From Segetibacter koreensis DSM 18137 (GTDB lineage Bacteria > Bacteroidota > Bacteroidia > Chitinophagales > Chitinophagaceae): a stretch of 64,000 bases of DNA. Positions 29,087 through 37,871 of the stretch are shown here, one piece after another. The notes under the pieces are model-generated. The model ran no database searches. It was not told where the DNA came from and saw only the letters and a list, made by a program, of their open reading frames with translations. How positions within the stretch are numbered: the stretch's first letter is position 1; each line of letters opens with the position of its first letter. Both the position numbers and the translations under genes were made by a program. Where the stretch lies: contig NZ_KB893328.1 in assembly GCF_000374045.1 (NCBI RefSeq), positions 31,389 through 95,388 on the forward strand. The letters are read 5' to 3'.

Positions 29087-30481
29087 TTAGTATCCGATGA
29101 CTTTTTTAAACAACTTTAGTTTTCCTTTAAACGGTGGGTATTTGATGTCGGGGTCAATCCAGGTGGGCGTTTTCATTACTGCTTTTTGATGACTGAAGAC
29201 ATCGAATGAATATTTTCCATGGTAAGCCCCTATTCCGCTGTTGCCGCGGCCACCAAATGGAAGGTTGAGGTTGGTGAAATGCCAGGCGGTATTGTTTACA
29301 CAGCCCCCTCCAAACCTGACTTCCGACAACCATTTTTCTTCCTTTTTCCTGCTACTAGTAAACACGTAAAAAGCTAATGGATTTTCGTTGCGGGCAATCA
29401 TTGCTTTTGCTTCCTCATATGTTTCAAATGTAAGTATGGGTAACACGGGCCCAAAGATTTCTTCGCCCATTACCGTCGAATTTACATTCACAATCTCGAT
29501 AAGTGTCGGTTCAATGTAATAAGCAGCAGCATTGAATTTTCCACCAAACAAAATGGTACCCTGCTGCAGGTAAGCTGTCAGTCGGTTGAAGGCTCTGTCA
29601 TTGACAATTTTTCCATAATCATCGCTGCGGGACGGGTCGTCTGAAAAAAAGGAGCGAATAGAAGTTTGCAGCGATTGGACAAAATCATTTTTTATACTTC
29701 GATGAACAAGCACATAATCGGGTGCTACGCACATTTGCCCGACATTGGAAAACTTCGCAATCGCAATTCGTCGTGCCGCTACTTTTATGTTTGCATCGCT
29801 TTCCACCACACAAGGACTTTTGCCACCCAACTCTAATGTAACGGGCACAAGTTGCTTCGCCGCCATTTCGTAGATTGCTTTTCCCACATGGGTGCTGCCT
29901 GTGTAAAAAACATGGTCAAAACGGAAATTATTCATCATCTGTGGCACCACTTCCGCACCATCGCCTTCCGTAAACAAGATGTATTCTTTTGGAAAAATTT
30001 CTTCTATAATCTTTTTCATTACGCCAGATGAAGCTGGCGCAAACTCACTTGCCTTTAACACCGCACAGTTCCCGGCAGCTATTGCACCGATCAACGGTGC
30101 AAACAACAATTGCAAAGGATAATTCCACGGTGCGATAATGAGCACGACGCCCAATGGCTCTTTATAGACAAAGCTTTTGCTCGGCAGGTTCAAGAGGTTC
30201 GTACCTACCTTCTCTGGTTTCATCCAACCACGCAAATGCTTTAATGCATGACTTATTTCAGAAAGCAAAAAACCTATTTCAGTGACCCAGCTTTCTTCCC
30301 TGCTCTTTTTCAAATCAGCATAAAGAGCTGGATACAAAGCTTCCTCATGATTTTGAATGGCACCCTTAAGCTTTTGTAAATTTTCTTTTCGAAAGGAATA
30401 TGGCAATGTGACTCCGCTGTTATAATAGTTCTTCAGCAGCTTTAGTGTGTCCTCTAGTTTTTCGGTACTCATTATCTGCAT
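29087..30481 (-). CDS. Class 3-type aldehyde dehydrogenase
   Basis: 464 residues, NAD(P)-dependent oxidation of aldehydes to acids. Seen: APWNYPLQLLFAPLIGAIAA, the Rossmann-type FYTGSTHVGKAI, catalytic Glu in TLELGGKSP, catalytic Cys in NVGQMCVAPDYVL and EEIFGPVLPI. The short length and C-terminal hydrophobic/basic tail (KLKLFKKVIGY) fit the class 3 (fatty/aromatic aldehyde) branch. Start may be ATG at 30481 or 30472 (MSTEKLEDTL). No obvious operon. Confidence 0.93.
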   Translation of the reverse strand: MQIMSTEKLEDTLKLLKNYYNSGVTLPYSFRKENLQKLKGAIQNHEEALYPALYADLKKSREESWVTEIGFLLSEISHALKHLRGWMKPEKVGTNLLNLPSKSFVYKEPLGVVLIIAPWNYPLQLLFAPLIGAIAAGNCAVLKASEFAPASSGVMKKIIEEIFPKEYILFTEGDGAEVVPQMMNNFRFDHVFYTGSTHVGKAIYEMAAKQLVPVTLELGGKSPCVVESDANIKVAARRIAIAKFSNVGQMCVAPDYVLVHRSIKNDFVQSLQTSIRSFFSDDPSRSDDYGKIVNDRAFNRLTAYLQQGTILFGGKFNAAAYYIEPTLIEIVNVNSTVMGEEIFGPVLPILTFETYEEAKAMIARNENPLAFYVFTSSRKKEEKWLSEVRFGGGCVNNTAWHFTNLNLPFGGRGNSGIGAYHGKYSFDVFSHQKAVMKTPTWIDPDIKYPPFKGKLKLFKKVIGY

Positions 30482-30688
30482 TTTACCTTCATTAATGCAA
30501 TATCCTTAAAATTCATCCCATTACACAAAATAACAAATATCTAAAAATCCTTTGCTTTTTTTTGTTTGGAAAATAAGGAATTGGTTGAGAGTTGCAGATT
30601 GGGGTTACTTCATTTTGAATTAAGCTTTTTTCTTATTATTTCCCGGCAGGACTTTTTCAACTAGGTCTTATTCACCAGTGCCTGACAA

Positions 30689-30991
30689 ATGGCTCAGATT
30701 TCTTACTCGCCCAAAGCGGATATAATTTCTGAGGATTACTTCAACGACATATTAGGACGTTATTTCATTAATATCCTTTCAGAGGAAAAAACAACCGACT
30801 ATTCTTGCGGTCGTATTACAAGGGAGTTTCTATCACGGCATATTGGCAGTATAAATCAGAAGTTCTATAAAATATCAGTGTTGATTGCTTTAGGAATACC
30901 AACGTTTTATACCTGCATTCATCACTTTAACCAGGTAGTACACTTTAGCACAGAAAGGCAAGACCTATATGTTCGACTTTATTCAATTTAA
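30689..30991 (+). CDS. Hypothetical protein, doubtful
   Basis: 100 residues, mixed charge, aromatic-rich, one weak hydrophobic stretch (VLIALGIPTFYTCI). No family recognised. The 5' half has plausible coding composition, the 3' half less so. No neighbour suggests a role. May be a decayed gene. Confidence 0.3.
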   Translation: MAQISYSPKADIISEDYFNDILGRYFINILSEEKTTDYSCGRITREFLSRHIGSINQKFYKISVLIALGIPTFYTCIHHFNQVVHFSTERQDLYVRLYSI

Positions 30992-31293
30992 ACTGTAAGT
31001 AACATCAATAAGCAGAGTTTACAAAGGTGCAGCGGAACATGGAGAAAAGCAGTTGTGCCAGACGCTTTGAATCGAATTTTAATGAGAAATTTTTGCAACT
31101 ATTTTCTTTGTAACCTTTTAACATCTCGTTACTCTATTATAAAGGAACCTGGATTACACTTGACTTAATTGTTCCAGATATCCTGCAAAAGCATAACAAG
31201 GGTGAAACAATTTATCACAGTATAATTATTCCTGTTACTGCATGTTTCAGCTCTTCATAAACAATACTAATTCTTAATAATAAATACCTACTT
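30992..31293. other. Intergenic region upstream of the di-haem cytochrome gene
   Basis: About 300 AT-rich bases. No gene, tRNA or strong hairpin seen. Contains the promoter for the cytochrome/sigma-like pair. Confidence 0.4.
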
Positions 31294-32586
31294 ATGCGAT
31301 ATAAAAACCAAACATTGGTAGTGCTGTCAATGATAACGATTGTAGCCCTTGCACAATGTAGAAAGAATGACCACAACCCGGCTAACGATAACCCTGCTAC
31401 AATTAATGATGGTAAGCAAATTTTTCGTTTTGATACTTATGGTGATGAAGATTTCTGGAGCGGTTTGCTTCATCTTGAAAAAGCTATTGAAGGTTCAAAC
31501 AACGGAGGTTTTGGACCTGGTGTAAGCCCAAAAACAGCTTTAGCAGTTGGTTTGAAAGTAGATGCCGATGCGTTACCGCCAGATGTAGTAGCAGGAATAC
31601 AATCAGGAGCAATACGTCTTGACAATCCTGCAAGCACACTGGCACTTTTAAAGTTAAACGCAGTAGTTGGAGTAAAAGGAAACTTTGATGCGAAGGGAAC
31701 TCTAAATTCTATAGGCATTACCTGCGCTTCGTGCCATTCGACTGTTGACAATTCATTTGCCCCTGGTATTGGTAAACGTCTTGACGGGTGGCCAAACAGG
31801 GATCTCAATGTAGGGGCAATCATTTCATTAACTGATAATGCGCAGCCAATAGCAAATATGTTGCATGTTAACGAGCCAACCTTAAGGACTGTACTTGCTG
31901 CATGGGGGCCGGGAAAGTTTCCAGCCATTTTATTTATGGATGGAAAAGCATTTCGCCCTGATGGTAAAATTGCGGCCAATTTAATTCCTGCCGCCTTTGG
32001 CTTGAAAGGAGTAAAACTGACAACCTATACCGGGTGGGGTGATATCAGCTACTGGAATTCCTTTGTAGCCAACCTCGAAATGCATGGAAAGGGGAATTTT
32101 TCAGATGCCCGTTTAAATGATCCGGTAAAATATCCAATAGCAGTAGAAAATAGTTTTTACAATGTTACTCACACCCCTGATTTAATATCTTCTAAGTTGC
32201 CCGCTTTAAGAGCTTATCAGCATTCAATTTCTGCACCAAAACCTCCTGCAAATAGTTTTGATCCCGCTGGAGCAAGTAGGGGAAGGGCGATCTTTTTTAC
32301 GAAAGCAAAATGTGCAGGTTGTCACGCTTATCCTTTGTTAACGGATAATTATTTGCATACCGGAGCAGAAATTGGAATTGATGATTTTGAAGCCATGCGG
32401 TCGCCAACCGGAAAATACAGGACAACACCATTAGGGGGATTGTTTACCAAAACAAAGGGAGGCTTTTATCATGATGGCAGGTTTGCAACTTTGAATGATG
32501 TAGTGAACCATTATAATAATCATCTCTCTTTAAATTTATCTTCTTCAGAGAAACAGGATTTAGTGGAATATCTAAAATCATTATAA
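31294..32586 (+). CDS. Di-haem cytochrome c peroxidase-like lipoprotein
   Basis: 430 residues. Lipobox ALAQC with Cys22, so membrane-anchored on the periplasmic side. Two c-type haem sites: CASCH (144-148) and CAGCH (340-344). The C-terminal half has the MauG/CcpA-like pattern (GRAIFFTKAKCAGCH, KYRTTPLGGLF, KGGFYHDGRFATLNDVVNHY, SSSEKQDLVEYLKSL). In the family these enzymes reduce hydrogen peroxide or carry out long-range oxidation. The N-terminal haem site is preceded by an unusual region of about 120 residues. Followed 20 bases later by a sigma-like gene. Confidence 0.88.
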   Translation: MRYKNQTLVVLSMITIVALAQCRKNDHNPANDNPATINDGKQIFRFDTYGDEDFWSGLLHLEKAIEGSNNGGFGPGVSPKTALAVGLKVDADALPPDVVAGIQSGAIRLDNPASTLALLKLNAVVGVKGNFDAKGTLNSIGITCASCHSTVDNSFAPGIGKRLDGWPNRDLNVGAIISLTDNAQPIANMLHVNEPTLRTVLAAWGPGKFPAILFMDGKAFRPDGKIAANLIPAAFGLKGVKLTTYTGWGDISYWNSFVANLEMHGKGNFSDARLNDPVKYPIAVENSFYNVTHTPDLISSKLPALRAYQHSISAPKPPANSFDPAGASRGRAIFFTKAKCAGCHAYPLLTDNYLHTGAEIGIDDFEAMRSPTGKYRTTPLGGLFTKTKGGFYHDGRFATLNDVVNHYNNHLSLNLSSSEKQDLVEYLKSL

Positions 32587-32605
32587 TACAGATAATAGAC
32601 ATTGT

Positions 32606-33082
32606 ATGCAGTACATCAATAATGACATGTTTTTAAAGAATCTTGTTTCCATTCAGAACTATCACAATTTGTTAGTTACAATTGCTACAAGCTTTGGCTT
32701 TAACAGGAAAAACTCTGAAAATTTTGCGCAAGAGATTTATGTTAATGCACTCAGCTATTATTCATCATCCCAAACGAGACATCTTTTTATCAGGATTTAT
32801 TTGTGTAAAATTATGGTCTCAAAATGCATTTTTAAAATAAGTGAAAAATTGTGTAGCCAGGATAATTATCATCTTTCCACAGCTCTAAGTGCTGAAAAAT
32901 ATTTTGATCCTGTTAGTACTTATCCATTAAAGTTGCAAGAAATGAAACTGAGTTACAGGTCTGTTTTTATCTTAAATACTATATTGGGATTTACAGAAGA
33001 AGAAATAGCGGAACTCTTAAATGTTACATCAGTAAAAGTAAAAGAAAGGATTAGTAAGGCCAATTGGTTTCTGAATAATTAA
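32606..33082 (+). CDS. Divergent sigma-70/ECF-like protein
   Basis: 158 residues. The C-terminus is a good region 4 helix-turn-helix: LSYRSVFILNTILGFTEEEI, then AELLNVTSVKVKERISKAN. The N-terminal half has a weak region-2-like helix pair (NLLVTIATSFGFNRKNSENF, FAQEIYVNALSYYSS) but lacks a clear DxxQD/QEVF core. It is only 20 bases after the cytochrome gene, so co-transcribed. No anti-sigma factor is nearby. It could control the cytochrome's own operon (inference). Confidence 0.6.
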   Translation: MQYINNDMFLKNLVSIQNYHNLLVTIATSFGFNRKNSENFAQEIYVNALSYYSSSQTRHLFIRIYLCKIMVSKCIFKISEKLCSQDNYHLSTALSAEKYFDPVSTYPLKLQEMKLSYRSVFILNTILGFTEEEIAELLNVTSVKVKERISKANWFLNN

Positions 33083-33541
33083 TCGGCAAAATTGATAGCA
33101 TAAGAAATACTTTTAGAGCATATCAGTAAAAAACAAAAATTAAGTAAAGCATTTCATTCCTCTTAAATTAATGGTTTCTACTTTCTTACAAGAACAACTG
33201 TGTCTTTTGATAACCTTACAACAAGATAAGAATAAAACGTTTTGATAGTGCCGCATGCCATTTACTGCTAGAGAACTGTCTATTGAAGTTTTTAAACTAT
33301 TGCTTAAAGGCGGCCCTGAATTATAAACTTTTATCCATAAGACCGAATCCCTGTTATCTGTGTCCCATTTTAATATTTCACTTCCATGTTTTTTTATTGG
33401 CGTTATTACTAATTTAGTGATGTTTTTTTGTAAACACTATAAAAAATAAATGCTTGGTGCAAAAAGGCCGGGAAAATGAATGTCCTAAAGCAATTACAAC
33501 AAAAAAACTGATCTGCATTCTGTTCTGCTTATTTACTTTCA
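33083..33541. other. Gene-poor stretch with a long start-less minus-strand frame
   Basis: About 460 bases. One minus-strand frame is open from about 33500 to a TAA at 33140 without an early ATG. Its middle part (ITKLVITPIKKHGSEILKWD, then NRDSVLWIKVYNSGPPLSN) looks coding-like, the flanks do not. I read it as a possible decayed gene and name no family. Confidence 0.3.
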
Positions 33542-34438
33542 TTAATGAGCGCTCTTTGCTATTTCTATTGTGCTGTGGTGAATATTATTGTGTTCTAATT
33601 CATGCTTTATTTCTGCAATAACTTTTAGCTTTTCATCAAAAGGTAATTGTTCATCAATCACTACATGAGCAGTCAAAGCATTTTCTGTTGTGCTTAATGA
33701 CCATACATGCACATGATGTACATAGCGTACATGAGGTACACCGGTTATTACTTTCTTGATAGCTTCAAGTTCTATTCCTGCCGGTATTGCATCAATGGTC
33801 ATTTTGAAACTGTCTCTCAACAAACCCCAGGTGCTTGCAACAATAACGACCATAATTACAAGACCAATAGCCGGGTCAATCCAATAAAGGTTTGTTTTGC
33901 TTATTACAATGCCCGCAATAACGACGCCTAAAGAAACCAATGCATCGGCAAACAAATGCAGGTAGGCAGCTCGTGAATTGAGTTCATTTTTTTGTCTAAA
34001 GAATAAAAATGCCGAAACGCTGTTGATAACAATACCTATTGCTGCCACCCATGCAATTACGCCACCTTCAACCGGCTCTGGTTTAAACAGTCTTGTAAAT
34101 GCTTCATAACCTATGATACCAATAGCAACCAATAAAACAATAGCATTAACAAGGGCTGCTAACACGGTTGTTTTTCTAAAGCCATAAGTATATACTGCAT
34201 TCGATTGCCTCTTTGCTATCCAAAAAGCTACCAATGAGACAACAAGACTTGCTACGTCGCTTAAATTGTGTCCTGCATCAGTGAGCAGTGCCATTGAGTT
34301 GTAGGTGAAGCCTGCAATCGCTTCTGCCAATACAAACGCCATGTTCAGACCGATGCCAATTAAAAACACATTCTTATTGCTGCTGTTAACTGCAACCGAA
34401 TGAGAGTGTGCATGTTGATGGCTGTGGTTGTGTTCCAA
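33542..34438 (-). CDS. Cation diffusion facilitator (CzcD/ZitB-type) metal exporter
   Basis: 298 residues. His-rich cytoplasmic N-terminus (HNHSHQHAHSHS), six membrane segments, the transport-site motifs DAGHNLSD in TM2 and HLFADALVSLG in TM5, and a C-terminal metal-binding domain with HVRYVHHVHVWSL and HSTIEIA. Proton-coupled efflux of zinc, cobalt or cadmium from the cytoplasm. The degraded DUF305 gene just upstream on the same strand suggests the pair once formed a metal-resistance transcript. Confidence 0.95.
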   Translation of the reverse strand: MEHNHSHQHAHSHSVAVNSSNKNVFLIGIGLNMAFVLAEAIAGFTYNSMALLTDAGHNLSDVASLVVSLVAFWIAKRQSNAVYTYGFRKTTVLAALVNAIVLLVAIGIIGYEAFTRLFKPEPVEGGVIAWVAAIGIVINSVSAFLFFRQKNELNSRAAYLHLFADALVSLGVVIAGIVISKTNLYWIDPAIGLVIMVVIVASTWGLLRDSFKMTIDAIPAGIELEAIKKVITGVPHVRYVHHVHVWSLSTTENALTAHVVIDEQLPFDEKLKVIAEIKHELEHNNIHHSTIEIAKSAH

Positions 34439-34466
34439 TTTTATCGCTGTTTTGTCAATTCTTCAA

Positions 34467-34795
34467 TCATTGCTTCCATTGTGCAATTTCCCTTTCTTGT
34501 GATTGTATAATTTGTTCAGCTAGCTTTTTTACTTCAGCATCTTTGATGTTGGCATGTTTGCTTACGATAATTGCAGGTGAGTGACGTGGTACACTGCTTT
34601 TCAAATACTGTACATCGCCAATCTGTTTTGCGTTCGCAATGCTGTCAATATAGCTATAAACACAATGATGGTTGCTAACATGATACCTGTATTCATTTTT
34701 TATTTGCGTACATTTTTCATATCATTATCAATATCAGAACTGCCATTGACGCAACCATTAAAATTGCCATGTAAATACATCTGGCGCTTATGTGA
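34467..34795 (-). pseudogene. DUF305 membrane protein pseudogene
   Basis: Three reading frames joined by eye give a DUF305-type protein. Segment 1 (to about 34715): RCIYMAILMVASMAVLILIM, a TGA where Trp or another residue is expected, then KMYANKK. Segment 2, shifted at an A run: MNTGIMLATIIVFIAILTAL then RTQN. Segment 3: QIGDVQYLKSSVPRHSPAII, VSKHANIKDAEVKKLAEQII, QSQEREIAQWKQ, stop at 34467. The His-pair motif is VPRH instead of the usual IPHH. At least one nonsense codon and two frameshifts make it non-functional. Upstream of the CDF gene. Confidence 0.8.
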
Positions 34796-34806
34796 TAGTG
34801 ACAAAA

Positions 34807-34838
34807 AAAGCCTGAAAATCATTTGATTTGCAGGCTTT
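34807..34838. terminator. Near-perfect palindrome, probable terminator
   Basis: Arms AAAGCCTG (34807-34814) and CAGGCTTT (34831-34838), inner arms AAATCA and TGATTT with a 2-base centre. An A run before it gives a U run on the minus strand. It follows a short minus-strand frame that ends at 34842 (DWRKVNIDDPVRLIGDQK), perhaps the tail of a lost gene. Confidence 0.55.
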
Positions 34839-34842
34839 CAAT

Positions 34843-35231
34843 CATTTTTGATCCCCAATAAGGCGGACCGGATCGTCTATATTTACCTTCCTCCAGTCCT
34901 TCTCTTTCAATATCTTATGAGTGGTTTAAATTAACTACTCACCGAATTACTCACCACTTTGTAACATCTGCAAATGTTTCGCAAATATAGATTGAACAAT
35001 GAGAACAATTAACTAATAAAGCCAGTTAACTTTAGTATTTTACAAGTTTTGTTGAAGGTGGCAACAAAGAACAATTTACATTAACTTAATAAGAGCAGGT
35101 CGAAAATTGCATAAAGAAAGGTGCGACAAAACCTTTATATGCATAGCTTCAGCAACTCTTATTGTTCTTCCTTGTACTGCAGTTCCATTTAATTGCTACA
35201 GCGCCGTTCAATTTTTTCTTTCCATAGTAAT
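34843..35231. other. Intergenic region, possible lost-gene tail
   Basis: Minus-strand codons 34842-34917 read HKILKEKDWRKVNIDDP then VRLIGDQK before a TGA, a coding-like C-terminus with no upstream frame (a TAA precedes it by two codons). The rest is AT-rich with nothing recognised. Confidence 0.3.
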
Positions 35232-35531
35232 TTAACCTTCGTTATTACTTTGTACCATGTTGTTAATCTCTTCTACACTAGCTTTTTTTAGTGTTTCTAC
35301 CTTTAATTGTTTGCCGATTAGTCCGTGCTGTCCGTAAAAAGCTAAGAAACAAAAGCCGGAAGGCATAATATTGCCATATAAATCGTTTTCCATTATAAAA
35401 ACGTTATCTAAAGAAGGGTATTCAAATACTCGTGCATTAGGGGCCACCTGAGCATTGATTGATTTTTCTGATAAACGCAGGCCAAGTTTGTTAATGGTTT
35501 GCTCATCTATACGCTCATTGATTTGTGTCAT
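35232..35531 (-). CDS. Hypothetical soluble protein
   Basis: 99 residues from the ATG at 35531 (a longer start at 35552 is less likely). Composition is that of a real protein: MTQINERIDEQTINKLGLRL, then a beta-rich middle with FEYPSLDNVFIMENDLYG and a helical end KKASVEEINNMVQ. Family not recognised, no signal peptide, no membrane segment. Alone. Confidence 0.5.
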   Translation of the reverse strand: MTQINERIDEQTINKLGLRLSEKSINAQVAPNARVFEYPSLDNVFIMENDLYGNIMPSGFCFLAFYGQHGLIGKQLKVETLKKASVEEINNMVQSNNEG

Positions 35532-35735
35532 AATTTTTTGAACTTTTATCAAGTAAAAAAATGGTTTTTCATTACTGCTAACATAACCTACAATTCATGT
35601 AAGTTACCCTCAAATTATTGGTTTTCAATGTTAATGTTTGCTATTGAACAAAAACGAAAGGTTGGGAAAATAGTCCCACGAGAGCTTCAAGCACAAAACA
35701 GACTCACTGCTTTGAACAGCCGATTTCTTGCTTAA

Positions 35736-35927
35736 GGATTAGACAATTTTATTGGGAAAAATGCTTTTACCGTTTTTGCTCCGGCAGATCTTGCTTTTCA
35801 AAAGTTGGAAAGGTCCGAGGTCGAAAACCTGTCAAGGCCGGAAAATAAAATGCAACTAAGTGCAATTATGAATAAACATGTGGTTAGGGGAAGATTCAAT
35901 TACGGGGATCTGGCGGTGAAATTTTAA
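35736..35927 (+). pseudogene. Fasciclin (FAS1) domain fragment
   Basis: A 63-codon frame between a TAA at 35733 and a TAA at 35925 reads GLDNFIGKNAFTVFAPADLA, FQKLERSEVENLSRPENKMQ, LSAIMNKHVVRGRF. This is the central part of a FAS1 adhesion domain (TVFAP, AF, HVV motifs). The start and the C-terminal third are missing, and no start codon is available before the domain. A dead fragment of a secreted protein. Confidence 0.75.
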
Positions 35928-36037
35928 AGAGCTTATAATACTTCAGTATTTCTGATAGTGCAACATCCCTGCGTCCCTGCTTATACAACACGCTTTTTAA
36001 AGAAGACTGCACCAGGACAAAAATCTCTATAATAGGG

Positions 36038-36319
36038 TTACCTATTGGCACTTTTCAAAAAGTCTGTAATCTTTGTCATGTCAGTTTTAGATATGTTGGC
36101 GCGTATCTGCATGTGTGTACCCACAATATCCCAATTTGCATTGCTAAATTCGCCGGGAGGAGGAGCGTTATGACAACGGTTGCAATTTTCCGCCCAGAGT
36201 TGTGCTCCTGATTTGGAGGCGGCAGTTTTAGATACAAAACATCCATTGATTGATATAAAAGTGCTGCAAGTAAATATAATTAGCAGTATTGCAAAAAGTG
36301 ACCTTTTCATTATCGACAA
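36038..36319 (-). CDS. Small mono-haem cytochrome c-like protein
   Basis: 93 residues (or 90 from the ATG at 36310). A hydrophobic signal region ends in SINGC, so possibly a lipoprotein though the box is imperfect. One haem site CNRCH at 46-50 and downstream Met residues (GTHMQIRANISKTDMTKI) that could be the axial ligand. Last gene of a three-gene minus-strand operon, 9 bases after the barrel gene. Likely electron carrier. Confidence 0.8.
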   Translation of the reverse strand: MSIMKRSLFAILLIIFTCSTFISINGCFVSKTAASKSGAQLWAENCNRCHNAPPPGEFSNANWDIVGTHMQIRANISKTDMTKITDFLKSANR

Positions 36320-36328
36320 TTTTTGAGG

Positions 36329-37432
36329 TTAAAAACCAAATACGACTTGGGCATAAACAGTGTTAAGGGCATCACTCCTGTTTTGGTAAGAAATTTTTAA
36401 AAGGCTGTTCCAGTTAAGCCAGTAATCAAGCGCTATCTCAGTAGACCTTATATTAGAACCTCCCCATGGAGCATTTACAGGCCTTTTAAAGTAAGACGAT
36501 CTTACAGCGACTTCTATATTTCGTAAAAATTTGTTTTCAAGTAACGATGGTCTTAAACTGCCCATTGCATAGTAGCAGGATGGTGAGTTGGTAAAACTAA
36601 AATCGGTACCGTCTGGCTTTGTATACACAGCATTATTGCCAACTTTCTGGTGCCTGAATTCTCCGATGATTCTTAACGTGCTCTTTATTGGCTGAATGGA
36701 TGTATAATAGTTTAGATCCACAGCCTGCATATCAAGACTTACTTTTTCATCAATTGTACCAAGATCTCCTGTTTTAGCTTTGTGCTGAAGTGAGAAGCCA
36801 ACTTCGAGGCTTGAATTAGACAATGGTAGTATAGCAAGCCTTCCTCCATATGCCTGATCATTATTATTTGAAGTATAAGCTTCATAATCAAACTGGCCCT
36901 GGTTAGCAGAATCTGTGAGTAAGTGCGGGCCATTTACTACATACACATCATATAACACTTTCACATCCCCAAAGGGCAAAGACCCTAAAGCTCCGAAACC
37001 CGTTTCTACTGATGCTCCAATGCCGCCATCTCCGAAACCCGCTGGGTTAGAAGCGAAACGGTTTAAAAATCCTTCTGCAAAACGTCCCCGATAAGCTCCA
37101 AATTTTGGTAAGAATCGCCCCGCATGTAAAATAAGATATTGATTAACTATGTAATTCATATTAGCATATTCTAACCCAAAATTTACTACACCGTCTCCTG
37201 TCTCTATTTCTGTTTCCGCCTCTACAAAAAGTTTGTCTGAAATCTTCCATAAAAAGATAGGTTTAAAGTTGATATCTGTAAAACTCTTTTGCTCTTTATT
37301 AGATACATACACTGCTTCTGCATTTCCATAAATAGCAAATTTGTTTTGACCGGACTCTTTCGACAGCAGTTGCCCATGGATGACCGCGTTATACAAAAAA
37401 CACGCTGAAAAAATAAGTAGTAACTTTTTCAT
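36329..37432 (-). CDS. Outer-membrane beta-barrel, porin-like
   Basis: 367 residues with a signal peptide (to about residue 20, VIHGQ). Repeating amphipathic strands, for example FAIYGNAEAVYV, KLFVEAETEIETG, ILHAGRFLPKFGAYRGRFAEG, and a C-terminal strand ending in VVFGF with terminal Phe. Resembles the Bacteroidota porin-like proteins found with c-type cytochromes. It lies between two cytochrome genes: 1 base after the first and 9 before the second, so it is almost certainly co-transcribed with both. Role in electron exchange or solute entry is unknown. Confidence 0.8.
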   Translation of the reverse strand: MKKLLLIFSACFLYNAVIHGQLLSKESGQNKFAIYGNAEAVYVSNKEQKSFTDINFKPIFLWKISDKLFVEAETEIETGDGVVNFGLEYANMNYIVNQYLILHAGRFLPKFGAYRGRFAEGFLNRFASNPAGFGDGGIGASVETGFGALGSLPFGDVKVLYDVYVVNGPHLLTDSANQGQFDYEAYTSNNNDQAYGGRLAILPLSNSSLEVGFSLQHKAKTGDLGTIDEKVSLDMQAVDLNYYTSIQPIKSTLRIIGEFRHQKVGNNAVYTKPDGTDFSFTNSPSCYYAMGSLRPSLLENKFLRNIEVAVRSSYFKRPVNAPWGGSNIRSTEIALDYWLNWNSLLKISYQNRSDALNTVYAQVVFGF

Positions 37433-37433
37433 G

Positions 37434-37871
37434 TTATTGTTTTTTTGGAGTTTTTGTAAGGGTTCTTATGTAATTCACAAGTTCCCAACGCTGCGTTTCA
37501 GTTAATGCGCCTTTATACTCAGGCATAGGATTATGTCCTTCACTGATTTCCCAGAATAGTTCGCCATCTGTTTCCTTTTGTACTCTTTCAGATGAATGAT
37601 CTGAAGGCTTTGGATTTAACGCAGATGCTGCTGCTCCATCGCCTTTTCCTTTTGCACCATGACAAGGAACGCAGTTAGTAGTATATAATACTTTCGCATC
37701 TTTTAATCCAGTTGTATTATTTGCAAGCGGATTTTTTAGTTCAGCAGCTTCTTTAGGTATATTCCAGTTTGTTTGAGCATGTAAAAATCCTGGAAGGAGA
37801 ATAATTATTATTGTAAATAATACAATTGAAGTTTCTGATCTCTTACATAGTAATAGTTTGATAATTTTCAT
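37434..37871 (-). CDS. Mono-haem cytochrome c, membrane-targeted
   Basis: 145 residues. N-terminal hydrophobic stretch (about 15-32) with a likely cleavage after LHAQ. Haem site CVPCH at 67-71, then GAKGKGDGAAA and the Met-ligand region EISEGHNPMPEYKG, followed by WELVNYIRTL. Class I cytochrome c, periplasmic. First gene of the cytochrome-barrel-cytochrome operon. Confidence 0.9.
   Translation of the reverse strand: MKIIKLLLCKRSETSIVLFTIIIILLPGFLHAQTNWNIPKEAAELKNPLANNTTGLKDAKVLYTTNCVPCHGAKGKGDGAAASALNPKPSDHSSERVQKETDGELFWEISEGHNPMPEYKGALTETQRWELVNYIRTLTKTPKKQ

Noticed and set aside
34581..34826. Plus-strand frame of 81 codons
   Set aside because: Shadow of the DUF305 pseudogene on the other strand.
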